Of a DNA stretch of 64,000 nt, positions 10,137-21,084 are shown one piece after another (positions within the stretch are counted from its first letter, which is position 1; every line of letters starts with the position of its first letter). Source of the stretch: Calliphora vicina (taxonomy: Eukaryota; Arthropoda; Insecta; Diptera; Calliphoridae). Where the stretch lies: assembly GCF_958450345.1 (NCBI RefSeq), contig NC_088782.1, forward strand, positions 103,012,358-103,076,357, in the 5' to 3' direction. The notes below the pieces were generated by a model that worked only from the letters and a program-made list of their open reading frames with translations, did not search any database and was not told the DNA's origin. The translations under genes were made by a program, and so were the position numbers.

Positions 10137-11144
10137 ATGAGTGACCAGAAAAAAGTGCGTACTGAAATTATTAAATATTTTCAACAAAACCCAACTTGGT
10201 CTTACAAAAAGTTGGCCAAGCATACAAAGGTCTGCCGTCAAACTGTTTCCAATGTTATTAAACAGTACCGGGAGAACTTGTCAGTTGATAGAAAACCTGG
10301 TTCAGGTAGAAGGAATGGTCCACATGATGTTTCTAAAGCCAAAAAAATAGAACGCATTTTCAAAAGAGCTCCCAACACATCCGGTAGGAAAGCAGCCCGG
10401 TTAGCTCAGTGCTCGGACTATTTGGTACGAAAAGTTAAAGCTAATGCAGGTTTAAAAACATACAAGGCTCAAAAAGTTCCTGACAGGAACGCTACTAAAA
10501 ATTTAGAGGCCAAAAACAGAGCACGGAAATTGAAGTCAAGTTTTATAAAAAAATATTCTTGCTGCATAATGGATGACGAAACGTATGTTCTGGCAGATTT
10601 TTCGCAACTTCCAGGTCAAAAATTTTATGTTGCTGATGCTCGAGGGAATGTTGAAGAAAAGTTTAGGACCCAAAAGCAGACAAAATTTCCCAGAAAGTTC
10701 TTGGTATGGCAAGCAATATGCAGTTGCGGCAAAAGAAGCCACTCATTTGTTACAACGGGCTCTATAAATACCGAAATTTACATCAAGGAATGTTTACAAA
10801 AAAGGCTGCTTCCATTCATAAGACTTCATAATGTGTCCACTTATTTTTGGCCTGACTTGGCATCCTGTCACTATGGCAAACAAGCCCTTGAGTGGTACAA
10901 GAACAATAATGTGGTATTTGTACCAAGAGAGGCAAATCCTCCAAACTGCCCGGAGCTAAGGCCAGTGGAGAGATATTGGGCTCTTGTTAAAAGAGAATTG
11001 AAGAGTACAAAAAAGGTGTCCAAAAGTGTGGTAGATTTTAAACGGAGATGGACTACATGTTCGAGCAAAGTGACAGAAAGCACTATAAAAACGTTAATGG
11101 AAGGGTTTCCGAAAAAGGTTCAAAATTTCATCACTAGTGATTAA
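10137..11144 (+). CDS. Tc1/mariner-superfamily transposase, DD37E type
   Basis: 335 codons from the ATG at 10137. An in-frame ATG at 10044 would add 31 hydrophobic residues not expected in this family, so I prefer 10137. Residues about 5-50 form a helix-turn-helix (YKKLAKHTKVCRQTVSNVI). A GSGRR linker near 55-60 resembles the GRPR box, and a second helix-turn-helix covers about 70-108. The catalytic domain has IMDDETY (Asp at about 146-147), WPDLASCHYG (Asp240) and NPPNCPELRPVERYW (Glu278). Exactly 37 residues separate Asp240 and Glu278. DD37E with an NPPN motif matches the ITmD37E group described from mosquitoes and other insects. It would excise and reinsert the element at TA sites. No stop, frameshift or lost catalytic residue is visible. 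Confidence 0.95.
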   Translation: MSDQKKVRTEIIKYFQQNPTWSYKKLAKHTKVCRQTVSNVIKQYRENLSVDRKPGSGRRNGPHDVSKAKKIERIFKRAPNTSGRKAARLAQCSDYLVRKVKANAGLKTYKAQKVPDRNATKNLEAKNRARKLKSSFIKKYSCCIMDDETYVLADFSQLPGQKFYVADARGNVEEKFRTQKQTKFPRKFLVWQAICSCGKRSHSFVTTGSINTEIYIKECLQKRLLPFIRLHNVSTYFWPDLASCHYGKQALEWYKNNNVVFVPREANPPNCPELRPVERYWALVKRELKSTKKVSKSVVDFKRRWTTCSSKVTESTIKTLMEGFPKKVQNFITSD

Positions 11145-11188
11145 AACTATAAAAATAATTTTTTTTGTAAATTGTAATAATAATTTCA

Positions 11189-11196
11189 ATCAAATA
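11189..11196 (+). terminator. Poly(A) signal of the DD37E transposase
   Basis: caaataaa lies about 45 bp after the transposase stop codon and inside the right inverted repeat, where an element-encoded polyadenylation signal is expected. Confidence 0.5.
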
Positions 11197-11251
11197 AAAA
11201 AAAAATTAAAGCTGTAAGTTTAGTGGTTTCTTTTTTATAAACATATATGTA

Positions 11252-11278
11252 TGTTAAGAATTTTTCGATCTCACTCCT
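11252..11278. repeat. Right terminal inverted repeat of DD37E element
   Basis: Exact reverse complement of 9981-10007, followed by the TA duplication at 11279-11280. Confidence 0.95.
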
Positions 11279-11280
11279 TA

Positions 11281-13010
11281 ATTGAAATTTCAAGTATCAC
11301 ATAAAATAACATAATAATCAAAAATAATATTAATACTTTATGTCTATCTCTTTTATTTACAGATTATTGAAACGCATTTCTAAGTAAACAATGCCCTTAC
11401 AGCCACAAAAAATTCAAGGAAACTATTTTTAAACATTATGGAAAAACCACAAAATAAAATAAAAATCACAACAAATGTACAAGAATGGAAGTACACTTAT
11501 AGTTATATAGAAAATGAAAACTAGTTTTAAATTTGCAACGAAAAATAAAACTACAAGTACTATAAGTATTTACTTATAAATAAATATTTACCTACATTTA
11601 AGACATAATAAGAAAATTACATAAATAAATAAATTTAATTAAATTAGTTTAGTTTATTAAAAGTACTTGTATTTACTACTACAACATATACTACACATGT
11701 TGATTTACCTAATAAAAAGCATGTAAATATTTCATTATAATTTTTAATTGAGCTCCCAAAAAGTATGCAATTTAATGTAGTTTTTTGAGCCCCGTTTTGA
11801 TAGACTATAAAATATTTGCTTAACTGAAAAACAACATAAGCAAACCTTATTTTTAGACTATCATTATTATGAATACATTATTTTGCATAATATTTTGAAA
11901 AACAACAAATTTCTAATTATTTTAACAAACACTATTATAATAAACTAAATTTACTTATTATAATTTTACACAAATTATATAGAAATTGTTAAAATATTTA
12001 AATAATAAAAATGCTAGTAGTTATTAGAAAATTACATTTATGAAATTGTAGGCAAAACTAAAACAAAAAAATACTCATTTCCAAAGAATAAAGCATAAAC
12101 TATTGCTGTATATTTTAAGGGGGTTTTTTATATTCGGTTTAATAATAAATACATACTTACAACTAAAAACAAAATGGCTGTTAAATTAAAAATAAATGAA
12201 AAAATTAGAACTGTTTTTTTTTAAGGTAAAGAAAAACCTTAATTTAAAAAAAATTATATGTAAACAAATTCTATTTGAAAAATGTCAATGTTTATAAAAA
12301 CTATAAGAAAACAAAACAAAATTTATATACACACAACAACTGAAACCCTAAAATTATGCTATAATTAAAAGAAAATCCAGTTACACTGGCATATATGCTA
12401 AGCATTTTCTATATGTATTTAAATAAATAAATAAATGTAATTAAACAAAACTACAACTTAACACAAGAACAACTATAAAAATAAAAATAACAATGAAAGT
12501 ATTCTAGTCTTGTCACTATCCATGGATTTACTTACATGCATGCTAACCTTAGGTTGGCATGCTTACTTAGTCTTTTACAAAAAACAATTCAAGGAATTTC
12601 CAACAGAAATGGAGAAATTCTTCAATAATTATAAGTGTAAAAATTAGATAAACTATTTGTATGTTAAAGAAATTTTTATAAAATAAAAAAGTGTTAATAA
12701 ATATAATTGTAAAAATTAATAAATTATCTTAAAAAATGCCAAGAGAAAAATAACAAAAACTAAAACAAACTACAAAATATTATTTGTGTAATTGTGCAAT
12801 TTAAAAAAAAAAAATAAACAAAGAAAGACAATTAAATAAAAAATAATAATATAAAACAAGAGATTTAATTACATAAATAAATGTTTAAACAAGGATTATG
12901 GAAATGTGTAACTTATTCTGAATATGGCAAATGAACTTAAAGTAAGTATTCTAAAATTGGCAGCGAAACAATGCATTACCATTCGCTATTCGGACAAAGT
13001 AGTAGAATAA
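11281..13010. other. Very AT-rich stretch, no gene seen
   Basis: Long runs of A-rich sequence with few repeats of the families seen elsewhere. One short inverted repeat, atgcatgctaaccttaggtt followed by ggcatgc, lies near 12536-12562. No coding evidence. Confidence 0.55.
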
Positions 13011-13019
13011 TCTTGGAAT

Positions 13020-13740
13020 TATAAATAACTATTTATTTTGTATAGAAGATGAATCAACGCCAGTTCCGATCCCTCCCATTTTAGGTTAAATTCATGCAGT
13101 GATAAGGAATTGATTCGTATAAAGTTTAAAAACTAATAATTATACTTCTCAAGATATTCAAAAATAACTATTTACTTTGTTTGAAAGGTGGCACGCCCGC
13201 TAAACAAGTACCGCCCATTCAAACTCAATATAGTGATATGAAATTAATTCTAACAAACTTTATATGCTTTTATGATTATAGTTCTTCAGATATTCCCAAG
13301 AAAGTGAAGAATTCACAATTATAGTTCTCAAGATATTTAGAAATAACTGTTTACTGTGTATGGGAGATACCATACCCCCTGTTCCGATTCGTTCCTTTTT
13401 TGCTTAAACTTCATGCAGTCATAAGTAATTGATTTATATAAAATTTGAAGGCTGATACGATGATAGTTCTGCTGATCTTCAAAAATAAAAATCTACTTTG
13501 TATGGCTGGTGTCAAGCCCATTTATCCAATCATGCAAATTTGCTGCCAATTTCAGTCATGATTTGCTCAATGCTACCGAAGTAAATCTTGCGAAGTTTTG
13601 AGGTATACACAATTATTGCTCACCAGCTATTCCATAATAACCATTTATTTTGTATGGGAGGTGCCACGCCCACTGAAAATATCAATCAGTATGATTTATC
13701 TCTACTTGAAACTAATTTCTGTTGAATTTTTCATCAGTAA
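13020..13740. repeat. Degenerate tandem units, 'gggaggtgccacgccca' type
   Basis: Blocks recur roughly every 150 bp: 'aaataactatttactttgt' followed by 'gaggtgccacgcccactg' and 'attatagttctcaagatatt', for example near 13165, 13335, 13490 and 13640. The same blocks reappear at 17560-18070 and 46440-46620, so it is a dispersed repeat with internal tandem structure. No coding capacity is apparent. Confidence 0.65.
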
Positions 13741-13743
13741 TAA

Positions 13744-15192
13744 CACTCTGCTACAAAATGACACTTTTTGTCAGAACTTGAAAAGCGACCTAATGGGGGT
13801 TGTAGGCCTAAGTAAGGACATCTAAAACCGTCTTCAAAGATTTTGAAACACCCTCAGAATTTTGAGATATTTTGAAAAAACTGCTTTAGGGTAGGTCGTA
13901 GTACTTCAGTATCTCTAACTCAAATATTTTTAGACCGATTTCAAAATTTTAAACAATTATGGATAGACAAGAATTAAGCTTTCATAAAATGTATGCATAA
14001 AATGTATATCGAAAAAAGTGCGTAAGTTTTTATAAAAAGTTTCGGTTTATTTTTTATTTTTTTTTAATAATTTTTCAAATTCAACAATAGTTATTTTAAT
14101 TTTTTTCTATAAAAACCTATTCTTCAGTTTGACTGGAAGGTTAGTGGTTCGCCACCTGTCAAAGCCATTAATTTTTTTGTTCATATCATATTCATTTATA
14201 TGTTGATGTTAAAACTATTGTTAACTTCCAATAAAATAACTCGTACATGGAGCAGTGAGTTAGCAGCTTGACTATCAAACACAAGCAAATAATGTGACTG
14301 TTCGATTCCCACACAAGGCAATATTTTTTGCGTTTTTTTTTTAGCTACATATTCTTGTTGTGAATTTACTACTTATTTCTCAACTGATTGTAAGTATGAT
14401 TGTAAGTTTGTAAGCTTGACCCATGAATTTTTTAAAAATCTCGAACAAAGATAAGTAGTGTTTCAGTCAAATAATAAGTAGTTATGCCTTGGCTCCAATA
14501 TTACTTGCTGGCTTACTAAGTAAGTAAAGTTTTTGCTGGGGACAACTTTATATGGGAAAAAATGAGATATTACTTGTTAAAATCGGTTTATATTTGCAAA
14601 TGTTATTAAACTTCTTTGAAAAACTTCGAAAAAATTTACCTTGTAAATTCAAAATTTTACAAATATTTTTTTTCTACAGTTTTTTTTTTATTCATATGCG
14701 CTGGGGGAGAAAATACTAAAAATGGTGTTAGTTGAATAACTTTTACAATTTTAATCCGATTTGAATAATTAAAACCATGTTTTATTAAGCACTAAATTTT
14801 CTATATATGTTGGTATAAAGTTTTATAAACTTTCATATCAAAATAAGCATTGAAAAGCGACTAAATTCAAAAAAGTTGATAAATTTTGTTTTTCTTTTAG
14901 ATATTCTTAAGAAAAACAATACTTATAACTTACAAATGTATAAAAACTGCACGTAATTTTAAAGCGTGATCAGTTTTCTTTCTAAACCCGTTAACTAATT
15001 TAAAGTCGGACAAAAACTGACTGAGTTACAGATCGATAAGTTGACAAACATCACTGAAAACGGTTTTTTCAGAATAACTTCTGAATTTGAGGGTGTTTTT
15101 GAAATTTTTTTTACACAATTTGTAATGTACTCAGCAAGCCCTATAACCCACGCTAGGTCGTTTTCCAAGTTTTTTTTCATCGTAGCACCGTG
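13744..15192. mobile_element. Family F inverted-repeat element, TAA duplication
   Basis: The left arm (13744 to about 14050) and right arm (about 14830-15192) are diverged reverse complements. They share gctac near the tip, then 'acttgaaaagcgacctaatg' against acttggaaaacgacctagcg, then aacaccctca. The tips are cactctgctac and its partner cacggtgctac. TAA flanks both sides (13741-13743 and 15193-15195). The middle holds a tRNA-headed SINE. A 3-bp duplication with CAC tips could be CMC (Chapaev3) or Harbinger-like; I cannot decide which. Confidence 0.6.
14248..14541 (+). mobile_element. tRNA-derived SINE candidate inside F
   Basis: A tRNA-like head is visible: a box-A-like gtgagttagcagcttg near 14256 and a box B, ctgttcgattccca, near 14300 inside a short tgtg/caca stem. 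A T-rich segment and a body ending 'taagtaaagtttttgctggg' follow. The tRNA fold is incomplete, so it is a retroposon head rather than a tRNA gene. The 3' boundary is a guess. Confidence 0.45.
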
Positions 15193-15195
15193 TAA

Positions 15196-16430
15196 TGTTT
15201 ATATGCATTAATGTATTTCCGGATTGTGAGACTTATATGGGAACTATGACCTATTATGAGTCGATCGTCATATAATATTAAAACGTGATTTCTATGTATT
15301 TTAATTGAATTAAAGTTATTATCGCATGTGAAACTTATGTGGGAGCTGTAACCAATTTTTAACCGCTATTCACAAAATTCAGTAGTATGAATTTTTGATT
15401 ACAATTACTGATTTGTGTATTATTTTGGTTCAATATATGGGAGCTGACATATTAAGGACCTATCGTCATATAATATTGTAACGTGATTTCTAAGTATTAA
15501 AGGGCTATTTTTGTAGAATTTCATTTAAAAGGCTATTAACAAGAGTGGACCTTATATGGGAACTATGACGAATTATGGACCAATATTTAAAAAATCTTGT
15601 AGTACGATTGTTGGATACAAATTACTAATCGGTGTAAATTTTACACTGTAAAATTTTGGTTCAGTACAAATTTCTTTTTTGGATATTTGAGTACGTTAAT
15701 GTGTTTTCCGGAAGTGGTCCTTATATGTAGGCTATGACCGATTATGGGCCGGTCATCATATAATTTTATACAGCGATTTTTATGTACATAGATTGAAATT
15801 TGTTGTTTCTAATTTCAACTTGATATCTATATTTGTAGGAAATTTATGAGGATTTTAGTGATTTTCGGGAGTGGACATCATATGGGAGCTATGGTCAAAT
15901 ATGGACGGATATTCACAAAATCCAGTAGTATGATTACTGGATACAAATGACTGATCTGTGTATAATTTCATTTTGATATCGATATTTTTTAGATATTTAT
16001 TTTTAAATTGCTTTCCGGAAGTGGTCCTTTTATCACAGCTCTAAATAAATATGATTCGATCTTCATAGAATTCGGCATTTGTATACATGGGGATTATTTG
16101 TTTTGAATTTGAACTCAATAGCGATATTTATAAGATATTTATGCGTGTTTAAGTGATTTTCGGAATTGAACTTTATATGGGGGATATGTTCAAATATGGG
16201 CCGATCCAGGACAAAATTTAGTCTTGTGATTTCTTTTAGCACGATACTTATTTTTGCTGAATTTTGTATGGATACTGCAATTCTGTGGACATCTATAGAC
16301 TATAGCACCATATTTCGGGAAAAAATTGTGTGGTATTACATATTTACAAATACATATAACAAAATATATATTAAAAGAAGTAAGAGAGCTATATTCGGCT
16401 GTGCCGAATATAACTCTCTTTTTATGTAAA
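15196..16430. repeat. Family R units in tandem
   Basis: About six or seven degenerate units of 150-210 bp are present, each with 'cttatatgggagctatgacc', a gaccgatcgtcatataat block and a 'gtgattttcggaagtgg' block. Starts lie near 15225, 15435, 15550, 15720, 15870, 16020 and 16170. The array ends with the C/R head hairpin (tattcggctgtgccgaata) at about 16391-16409. No intact frame was found. Confidence 0.7.
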
Positions 16431-16435
16431 CTAAA

Positions 16436-16625
16436 TTTATTTTTATTTTCCAAAGTTATTTTTTTTAATTTTTTGTAAAAAAAATTTTTCGAATTGTTAT
16501 TTTAGATTTTTTTTTATTTTTAATTTTAAATTTTTTTTTTTGAAATTTAAAAAAATTTTTTTTTTGTTTTTAAATTTTTTTTGGTGAAAAAAAAATTTAA
16601 ACAAAAGAAAATATGAAAAAAATCA
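16436..16625. repeat. Poly-T/poly-A low-complexity tract
   Basis: Nearly uninterrupted runs of T and A with few C or G bases. No function is inferred. Confidence 0.8.
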
Positions 16626-16699
16626 AAATCAAAGTTTGACGTTATATGGCTAAATATTGAAAACTCTCCCTAGTGATTCTACAATTATTGTATCATGGG

Positions 16700-17268
16700 T
16701 TGTCTCACATTTTGATTCATAACATTGGGCCTGTTGTACCGATTTTGCTGATTTTCCATACCAAACTGCTTAAGAGAATAATAAACTTTTTGAAATATTA
16801 CTAAGTTTGTTTGTGTATTTTGGACATGAGCGTGTTTTATACAGACGGATAGAATGGCGGACAAAGCTCAATCGACTTTGAATTCCATAATGATCAATAA
16901 TACATATACTCTGTTGGGTCTTAGATGATTATTTCTCAAAGTTACACACGGAATGACAAACTTATATATACCCTCATTCACCACTTATGGTGGTGGAGGG
17001 TATAATTACCTACATTTTATTGAGCTGATTATCAATACCAAACCGCTTAGAAAAATCATGAACATTTTGGTATAAATTTTGCTTATATGTTTTGGACGTG
17101 CGAGTGTTTTACACAGACAGGCAGACGGACAGAAAGACAGATGGACAGACTTATAATTTCATAAGGGTCAATAATGTTGGGTCTCAGGTGAATATTTCTC
17201 AATGTTACACAAGGAATGACAAACTTATATATACCCTCATTCACCACTTATGGTGGTGGAGGGTATAA
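16700..17268 (+). repeat. Two tandem family C tails
   Basis: A unit of about 265 bp occurs twice. Both copies contain a 'taccaaac.gctta' start, an 'acagacgg' stretch, and 'tctcaa.gttacaca.ggaatg'. Both end in the hairpin cattcaccacttatggtggt inside taccct...agggta (16969-17002 and 17233-17266). The hairpin is identical in both copies, so the duplication is later than the divergence of the bodies, or the hairpin is conserved. Confidence 0.75.
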
Positions 17269-17269
17269 A

Positions 17270-17560
17270 AATAGGCTGGGAGTTTAGAAAACCTTGACAC
17301 TTTTCTTAAGACGTTAGGTTCGCTGTAATTTCATATGTTTTGCATTTGCATTCAGTTGATCTCAACTACATACAATGTTAACAAAATAAGCAAGGGGTAC
17401 GTCCTTTTTTCAGATCCACTTAATTTTGATATAAAAGGCGCTGGCATCAGCATAATTTACACAATGTTTAAAGACTCTCACTTTATATGCGAAAATAATT
17501 ACATACTTGATATGGGAGATACCAATCTACTGTTTTGATCACTTCAATCTTTACTTAATT
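17270..17560. other. Unassigned stretch
   Basis: A 67-codon open frame lies at 17335-17538, but no motif or codon pattern supports it. Nothing else was seen. Confidence 0.35.
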
Positions 17561-18070
17561 CTTTAATTAATTCGCTTGATATTCAATCATAACTATTTTA
17601 TATTTATGAGAAAGCTCAATCTCACTAAGCCGATCCCACCCAACTTCAGCCAAAATTGACTATGTCCTTTGTATTGATGATTCCACACCCACTGTTCCAA
17701 TATAGAACTATTCGGACAATGTTTGAATAATCTTTCAATTATAGTTCTCAGTATATTTAGAAATAACTATTTACTTTGTTACGGAACATGGGTTGAATCA
17801 CCTCCCAGACTCATTCCGTAATATGAAATTGATTCATATATAGTTTGAAGAATTTCACAATTCTACTACTCCAAATATTTGAAAATAACTATTTACTTGA
17901 TATGGGTGGTGCCACGCCCATTTTTCCAATTACATCCAAGTTGCGCGCAATGGAACCGAAGTAAATTCTGCGAAGTTTTGATGCTTTCACAATTATAGTT
18001 TACCAGATTCTCCTATTATTCCATAATAACTATTTACTTTGTATGGGAAGTGTCATGTCCACTTGAAATT
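17560..18070. repeat. 'gggaggtgccacgccca' type repeat, second locus
   Basis: It shares the 'actatttacttt', 'ggtgccacgccca' and 'attatagtt' blocks with 13020-13740, including 'catttttccaatt' against catttatccaatc. Degenerate. Confidence 0.6.
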
Positions 18071-18112
18071 TTAAAATAAGGAGAAGCCTATTGTACCATA
18101 AAGATAAATTTT

Positions 18113-18437
18113 GTATACCCTACACCAACATAGTGGGGAGGGTATTTTGCTTTTATACAGATGTTTGTAACGTTCAAAAATATAAGTCTAACACCCACCT
18201 TAAAGTATTTCGATCGACTTAGAATCATTTTCAGAGTCGAATAAACGATATCCGTCCGTCAAATTTGATACATATATTTTGTCTGTCCAAGGATGAAGCC
18301 TATTAAAACTGGATGAAATTGTTCTTTATTTCACCTAGCCCCCATAAAAATGTCCTCCCGAAATCGAACTTAATCGGTCATAAATTGGTTTTATATATGC
18401 GGAAGTCATGTCACCTAATTTTATGTTGATCGGTCCA
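18113..18437 (-). repeat. Family R fragment
   Basis: It begins with the reverse R tail (gtataccctacaccaacata) and includes the 'cgatcgacttagaatcattt' and 'gtccgtc' blocks and a cggtccata end. It is interrupted by element E at 18438, and R sequence resumes at 20716. Confidence 0.6.
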
Positions 18438-19241
18438 TAGCTGTTAATTTTGGATTACGATTAGTAATCAATTAGATTATTTTTCAAAAATAATTTAATT
18501 GATTATATAATTCTCTTTAGAACAATTTCTGATTACTAATTGATTACGATTACAAATAATCAAAAAATAATCCGACTATTTTCAAAGATTACTTTTGATT
18601 ATTTTAGATTACTTTCCAAAAATTTTGCATTTACATCATTTTATTTTCAAAAATTTGCATTCTAAAAAAATAAAACAAAAGTTGACCAAGGCTTTAAATC
18701 GTTAAAAAAGTTTTATATTTTTTATGAAATATTGAAAATAAGGACTTCAGGAAGTTATTTACAAAATTCTAATATAATAAAAATAAAAACAGATAGATTT
18801 TTGTTTAAAATGTATTAATATGGCCATAGCCGCTGTATAAATTTCTTAAAAATATGGTTATCAAGTTGAAATTCGAAACAAAAAATTTCAATATACATAT
18901 ATAAAAATCGCTATACTAAATTTTATGATGATCGGCCCATAATTGGTCATAGCCTCCATATAAAAATCACTTCCGAAATACACATTAACCTACACAAATA
19001 TGAAAAAAAGATTTGTACTGAACCAAAATTTTACACCGATGAGTAATTTGTATTCAAAAATCATACTACAAGCTTTTTAAATATCGGTCCATAATTCCAT
19101 AACTCCCATATGTGGTCCACTCTTGATAATTGAGTTATTTAAATGAAATTCTACAAAATTAGCCCTCAAATACTTAGAAATTACGTTCCACTTGCGAAAA
19201 TAACTCATATTTTATTGTAAAGATAAAATTCGATTAAAATA

Positions 19242-19756
19242 CAAGGTGGCGCAAAAGTAAATCTCCGATGTTTTTTGGCTGTATTAAAAAAAAAATTAAA
19301 AACTTTGATTCTTCTTGTGGATGAAATGGCCGCCGCCACAGCCCTTTTTATGGCATTTTCCATTAATTTGGCCAAAACTTCCGGCGATAGGTCCTCACAT
19401 TCTTGACGGATATTGTCTTTAAGAGCTATATTCTTGACACCATACAGTGACTTTGGGTTACACGCGAATTTTCAGTGCCCCAGAAGCGAAAATTTTGCTT
19501 ATTTATGTACCCGTTAAGATGGAAATGGGCCTCATCACTCATGATTATTTTTGATGAACAATCATCTTCCTCTTGGTGGTGATCAATTGGTCAGCAATAT
19601 TCCGCGTTCTGGAGCAGTGTAGCGTAACATTGTTTATTAACGTGTATTTCGCATGTGTTTACTACACAAATGTCAAAACAGAACTTGGGGCCATTAGGGG
19701 CCAATCGCAAAATTTATAGCATTTTCTGATAGGAGGATTAGTTTTGCGCCACCTTG
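19242..19756 (-). mobile_element. Internally deleted Tc1/mariner-like element
   Basis: The inverted repeats caaggtggcgcaaaagtaa (19242) and ttagttttgcgccaccttg (ending 19756) are flanked by TA at 19240-19241 and 19757-19758. The minus strand keeps transposase pieces: DEAHFHLNGYINKQNFRFWG, including the first catalytic Asp region, and a C-terminal piece, DNIRQEC then EVLAKLMENAIKRA. Most of the catalytic core between them is deleted. At 515 bp it is non-autonomous. The pieces match the transposase type of the relics at 5220-5880 and 62636-62850. Confidence 0.85.
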
Positions 19757-20009
19757 TACATAGACATCACGTAAAAATATTTTATGACAATCGAATCACA
19801 ATAGCTCCCATATAAATCCAGAAATACATTAACGCATATAAACATTAAAAAATTCCACAGAAATTAGTTTCAAGTAGACAGAAATCATACCGCTTGATTT
19901 TTTGACTATGGCTCATATCAGGAAAATTCATTAATCGCAAATATATATTAAAATTTTGTCATATAACTCATTTTAATATGCAAAATTTTGAACTTTGTCT
20001 AAATATATT

Positions 20010-20058
20010 TGTATACCCTTTTTTATACACTGTTTCTTCACTTGAGGTTAATAAGGAA
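20010..20058 (-). repeat. Fragment of family C 5' region
   Basis: ccttttttatacactgtttc followed by ttcacttgaggttaataagg is the reverse complement, with few changes, of the sequence just before the 31-bp satellite at about 52466-52508. It shows that this segment exists elsewhere without the satellite. Confidence 0.55.
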
Positions 20059-20065
20059 ATATTTT

Positions 20066-20126
20066 GAGCCAAACGTGTGATGTTAACAATATTTAATTGG
20101 TTAACACTACACGTTTCGCTCAATAT
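20066..20126. repeat. Stem-loop, 'acgtgt...gttaac'
   Basis: The arms agccaaacgtgtgatgttaac (one base shorter as usually paired) and gttaacactacacgtttcgct pair with about three mismatches around a 12-base AT loop. It may be a tiny MITE or a terminal hairpin of another element. Confidence 0.5.
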
Positions 20127-20317
20127 CTATATATAAATGACAAACTCTGTTTAAATGTTAATGTGGAGTGCTGAAATTTTTTTAAAAATATAAGCTAGTT
20201 TTGCTATAAAATTCTGAATAAAATCAAAACAACTTGCTAACGGAGGAGATAGAGGGATCTTCCACAAAAATTATCCCCATAAAATTCCACAATATAACTC
20301 TGACAATACGAATTCTT

Positions 20318-20392
20318 TCGATAGGTCAAATGTATGTGTCTTGCTCTATGGCTTTAGAAATCCCGGTTCGAGTCCGAATGTGGGCGGCCTGT
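20318..20392 (+). repeat. tRNA-like segment (SINE head?)
   Basis: It contains a perfect box B, ggttcgagtcc (about 20367), after a possible weak box A (ataggtcaaatgtatgtg). A 'gggcggcctgttatttttg' stretch follows. It lacks a good anticodon arm and acceptor stem, so a SINE relic is more likely than a tRNA gene. Confidence 0.35.
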
Positions 20393-20725
20393 TATTTTTG
20401 TTATTTTTTCACGTTATAATTGCAAATTTTTGAAAATAAAATGATGTAAATGCAAAACTTTTGGAAAATAATCTAAAATAATCAAAAGTAATCTTTGAAA
20501 ATAGTCGAATTATTTTTTGATTACTTTTGATTATTTTTGATTATTTTCGCGTAATCGAAAGTAATCCTGATTATTTTTTGATTATTTGTAATCGTAATCA
20601 ATTAGTAATCATGCAAATCTGAATATAATCGTAATTTAATCATTACTTCACCTTTCGAAAAAAAATAATCTAATTACTAATTATTATGATTAGTAATCAT
20701 TATTTAACAGCTATGGATCGGTCCA

Positions 20726-21080
20726 TAATTGGTCACAGCTCCAGCTTTTAAATCCTATAAATTGTAGAACGTAATAAATAGTTTAATTCAATTTAAAGTC
20801 TATTTTCTTCTATTTAGAGAATTTAAAGCATGTCAACTATATTGTAAACAACGAATCATTAGCGATGATGATTTTTGTTATAAAATAGTTTCATAATTAA
20901 ATATCTAAGGGGTGTGTTACTTCTATATTTATACTCCAAAGACATTTTATTAACAAAACTCATGTATCTTAAATGTCATGATACTATAGTGTCATTTCTA
21001 ATTATCTATACAACTCTTACAAATAACGACAATAAACTTTTTTGCTTAGCACCTGTATCATCTGTCGGTTAAGAATAAAA
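20726..21080. other. R remnant and unassigned AT-rich sequence
   Basis: It begins with the continuation of the R unit split by element E (taattggtcacagctcc). The rest has no recognised feature. Confidence 0.5.
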
Positions 21081-21084
21081 TTAC

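Larger units (their letters stand above)
9981..11278 (+). mobile_element. Intact DD37E Tc1/mariner element
   Basis: The 27-bp terminal inverted repeats are perfect. The left one starts aggagtgagatcgaaaaatt at 9981 and its exact reverse complement ends at 11278. TA flanks both sides (9979-9980 and 11279-11280). The 1.30-kb length is canonical for a Tc1/mariner element with one intronless gene. The transposase frame is uninterrupted, and an aataaa signal lies about 45 bp after its stop. Identical ends, a full frame and clear TA duplications all suggest recent insertion and possible activity. Confidence 0.95.
18438..20715. mobile_element. Family E long-inverted-repeat element
   Basis: The left arm (18438 to about 18665) and right arm (about 20428-20715) are reverse complements rich in 'aatcaaaagtaatc'. 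The tips are tagctgttaat and its partner ending taacagcta. The R sequence gatcggtcca occurs immediately before (18428-18437) and immediately after (20716-20725), a 10-bp target duplication. Long arms and a 9-11 bp duplication suggest a Mutator-like or Foldback-type origin. The interior holds R fragments, a deleted Tc1/mariner element and a tRNA-like segment. Confidence 0.72.
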
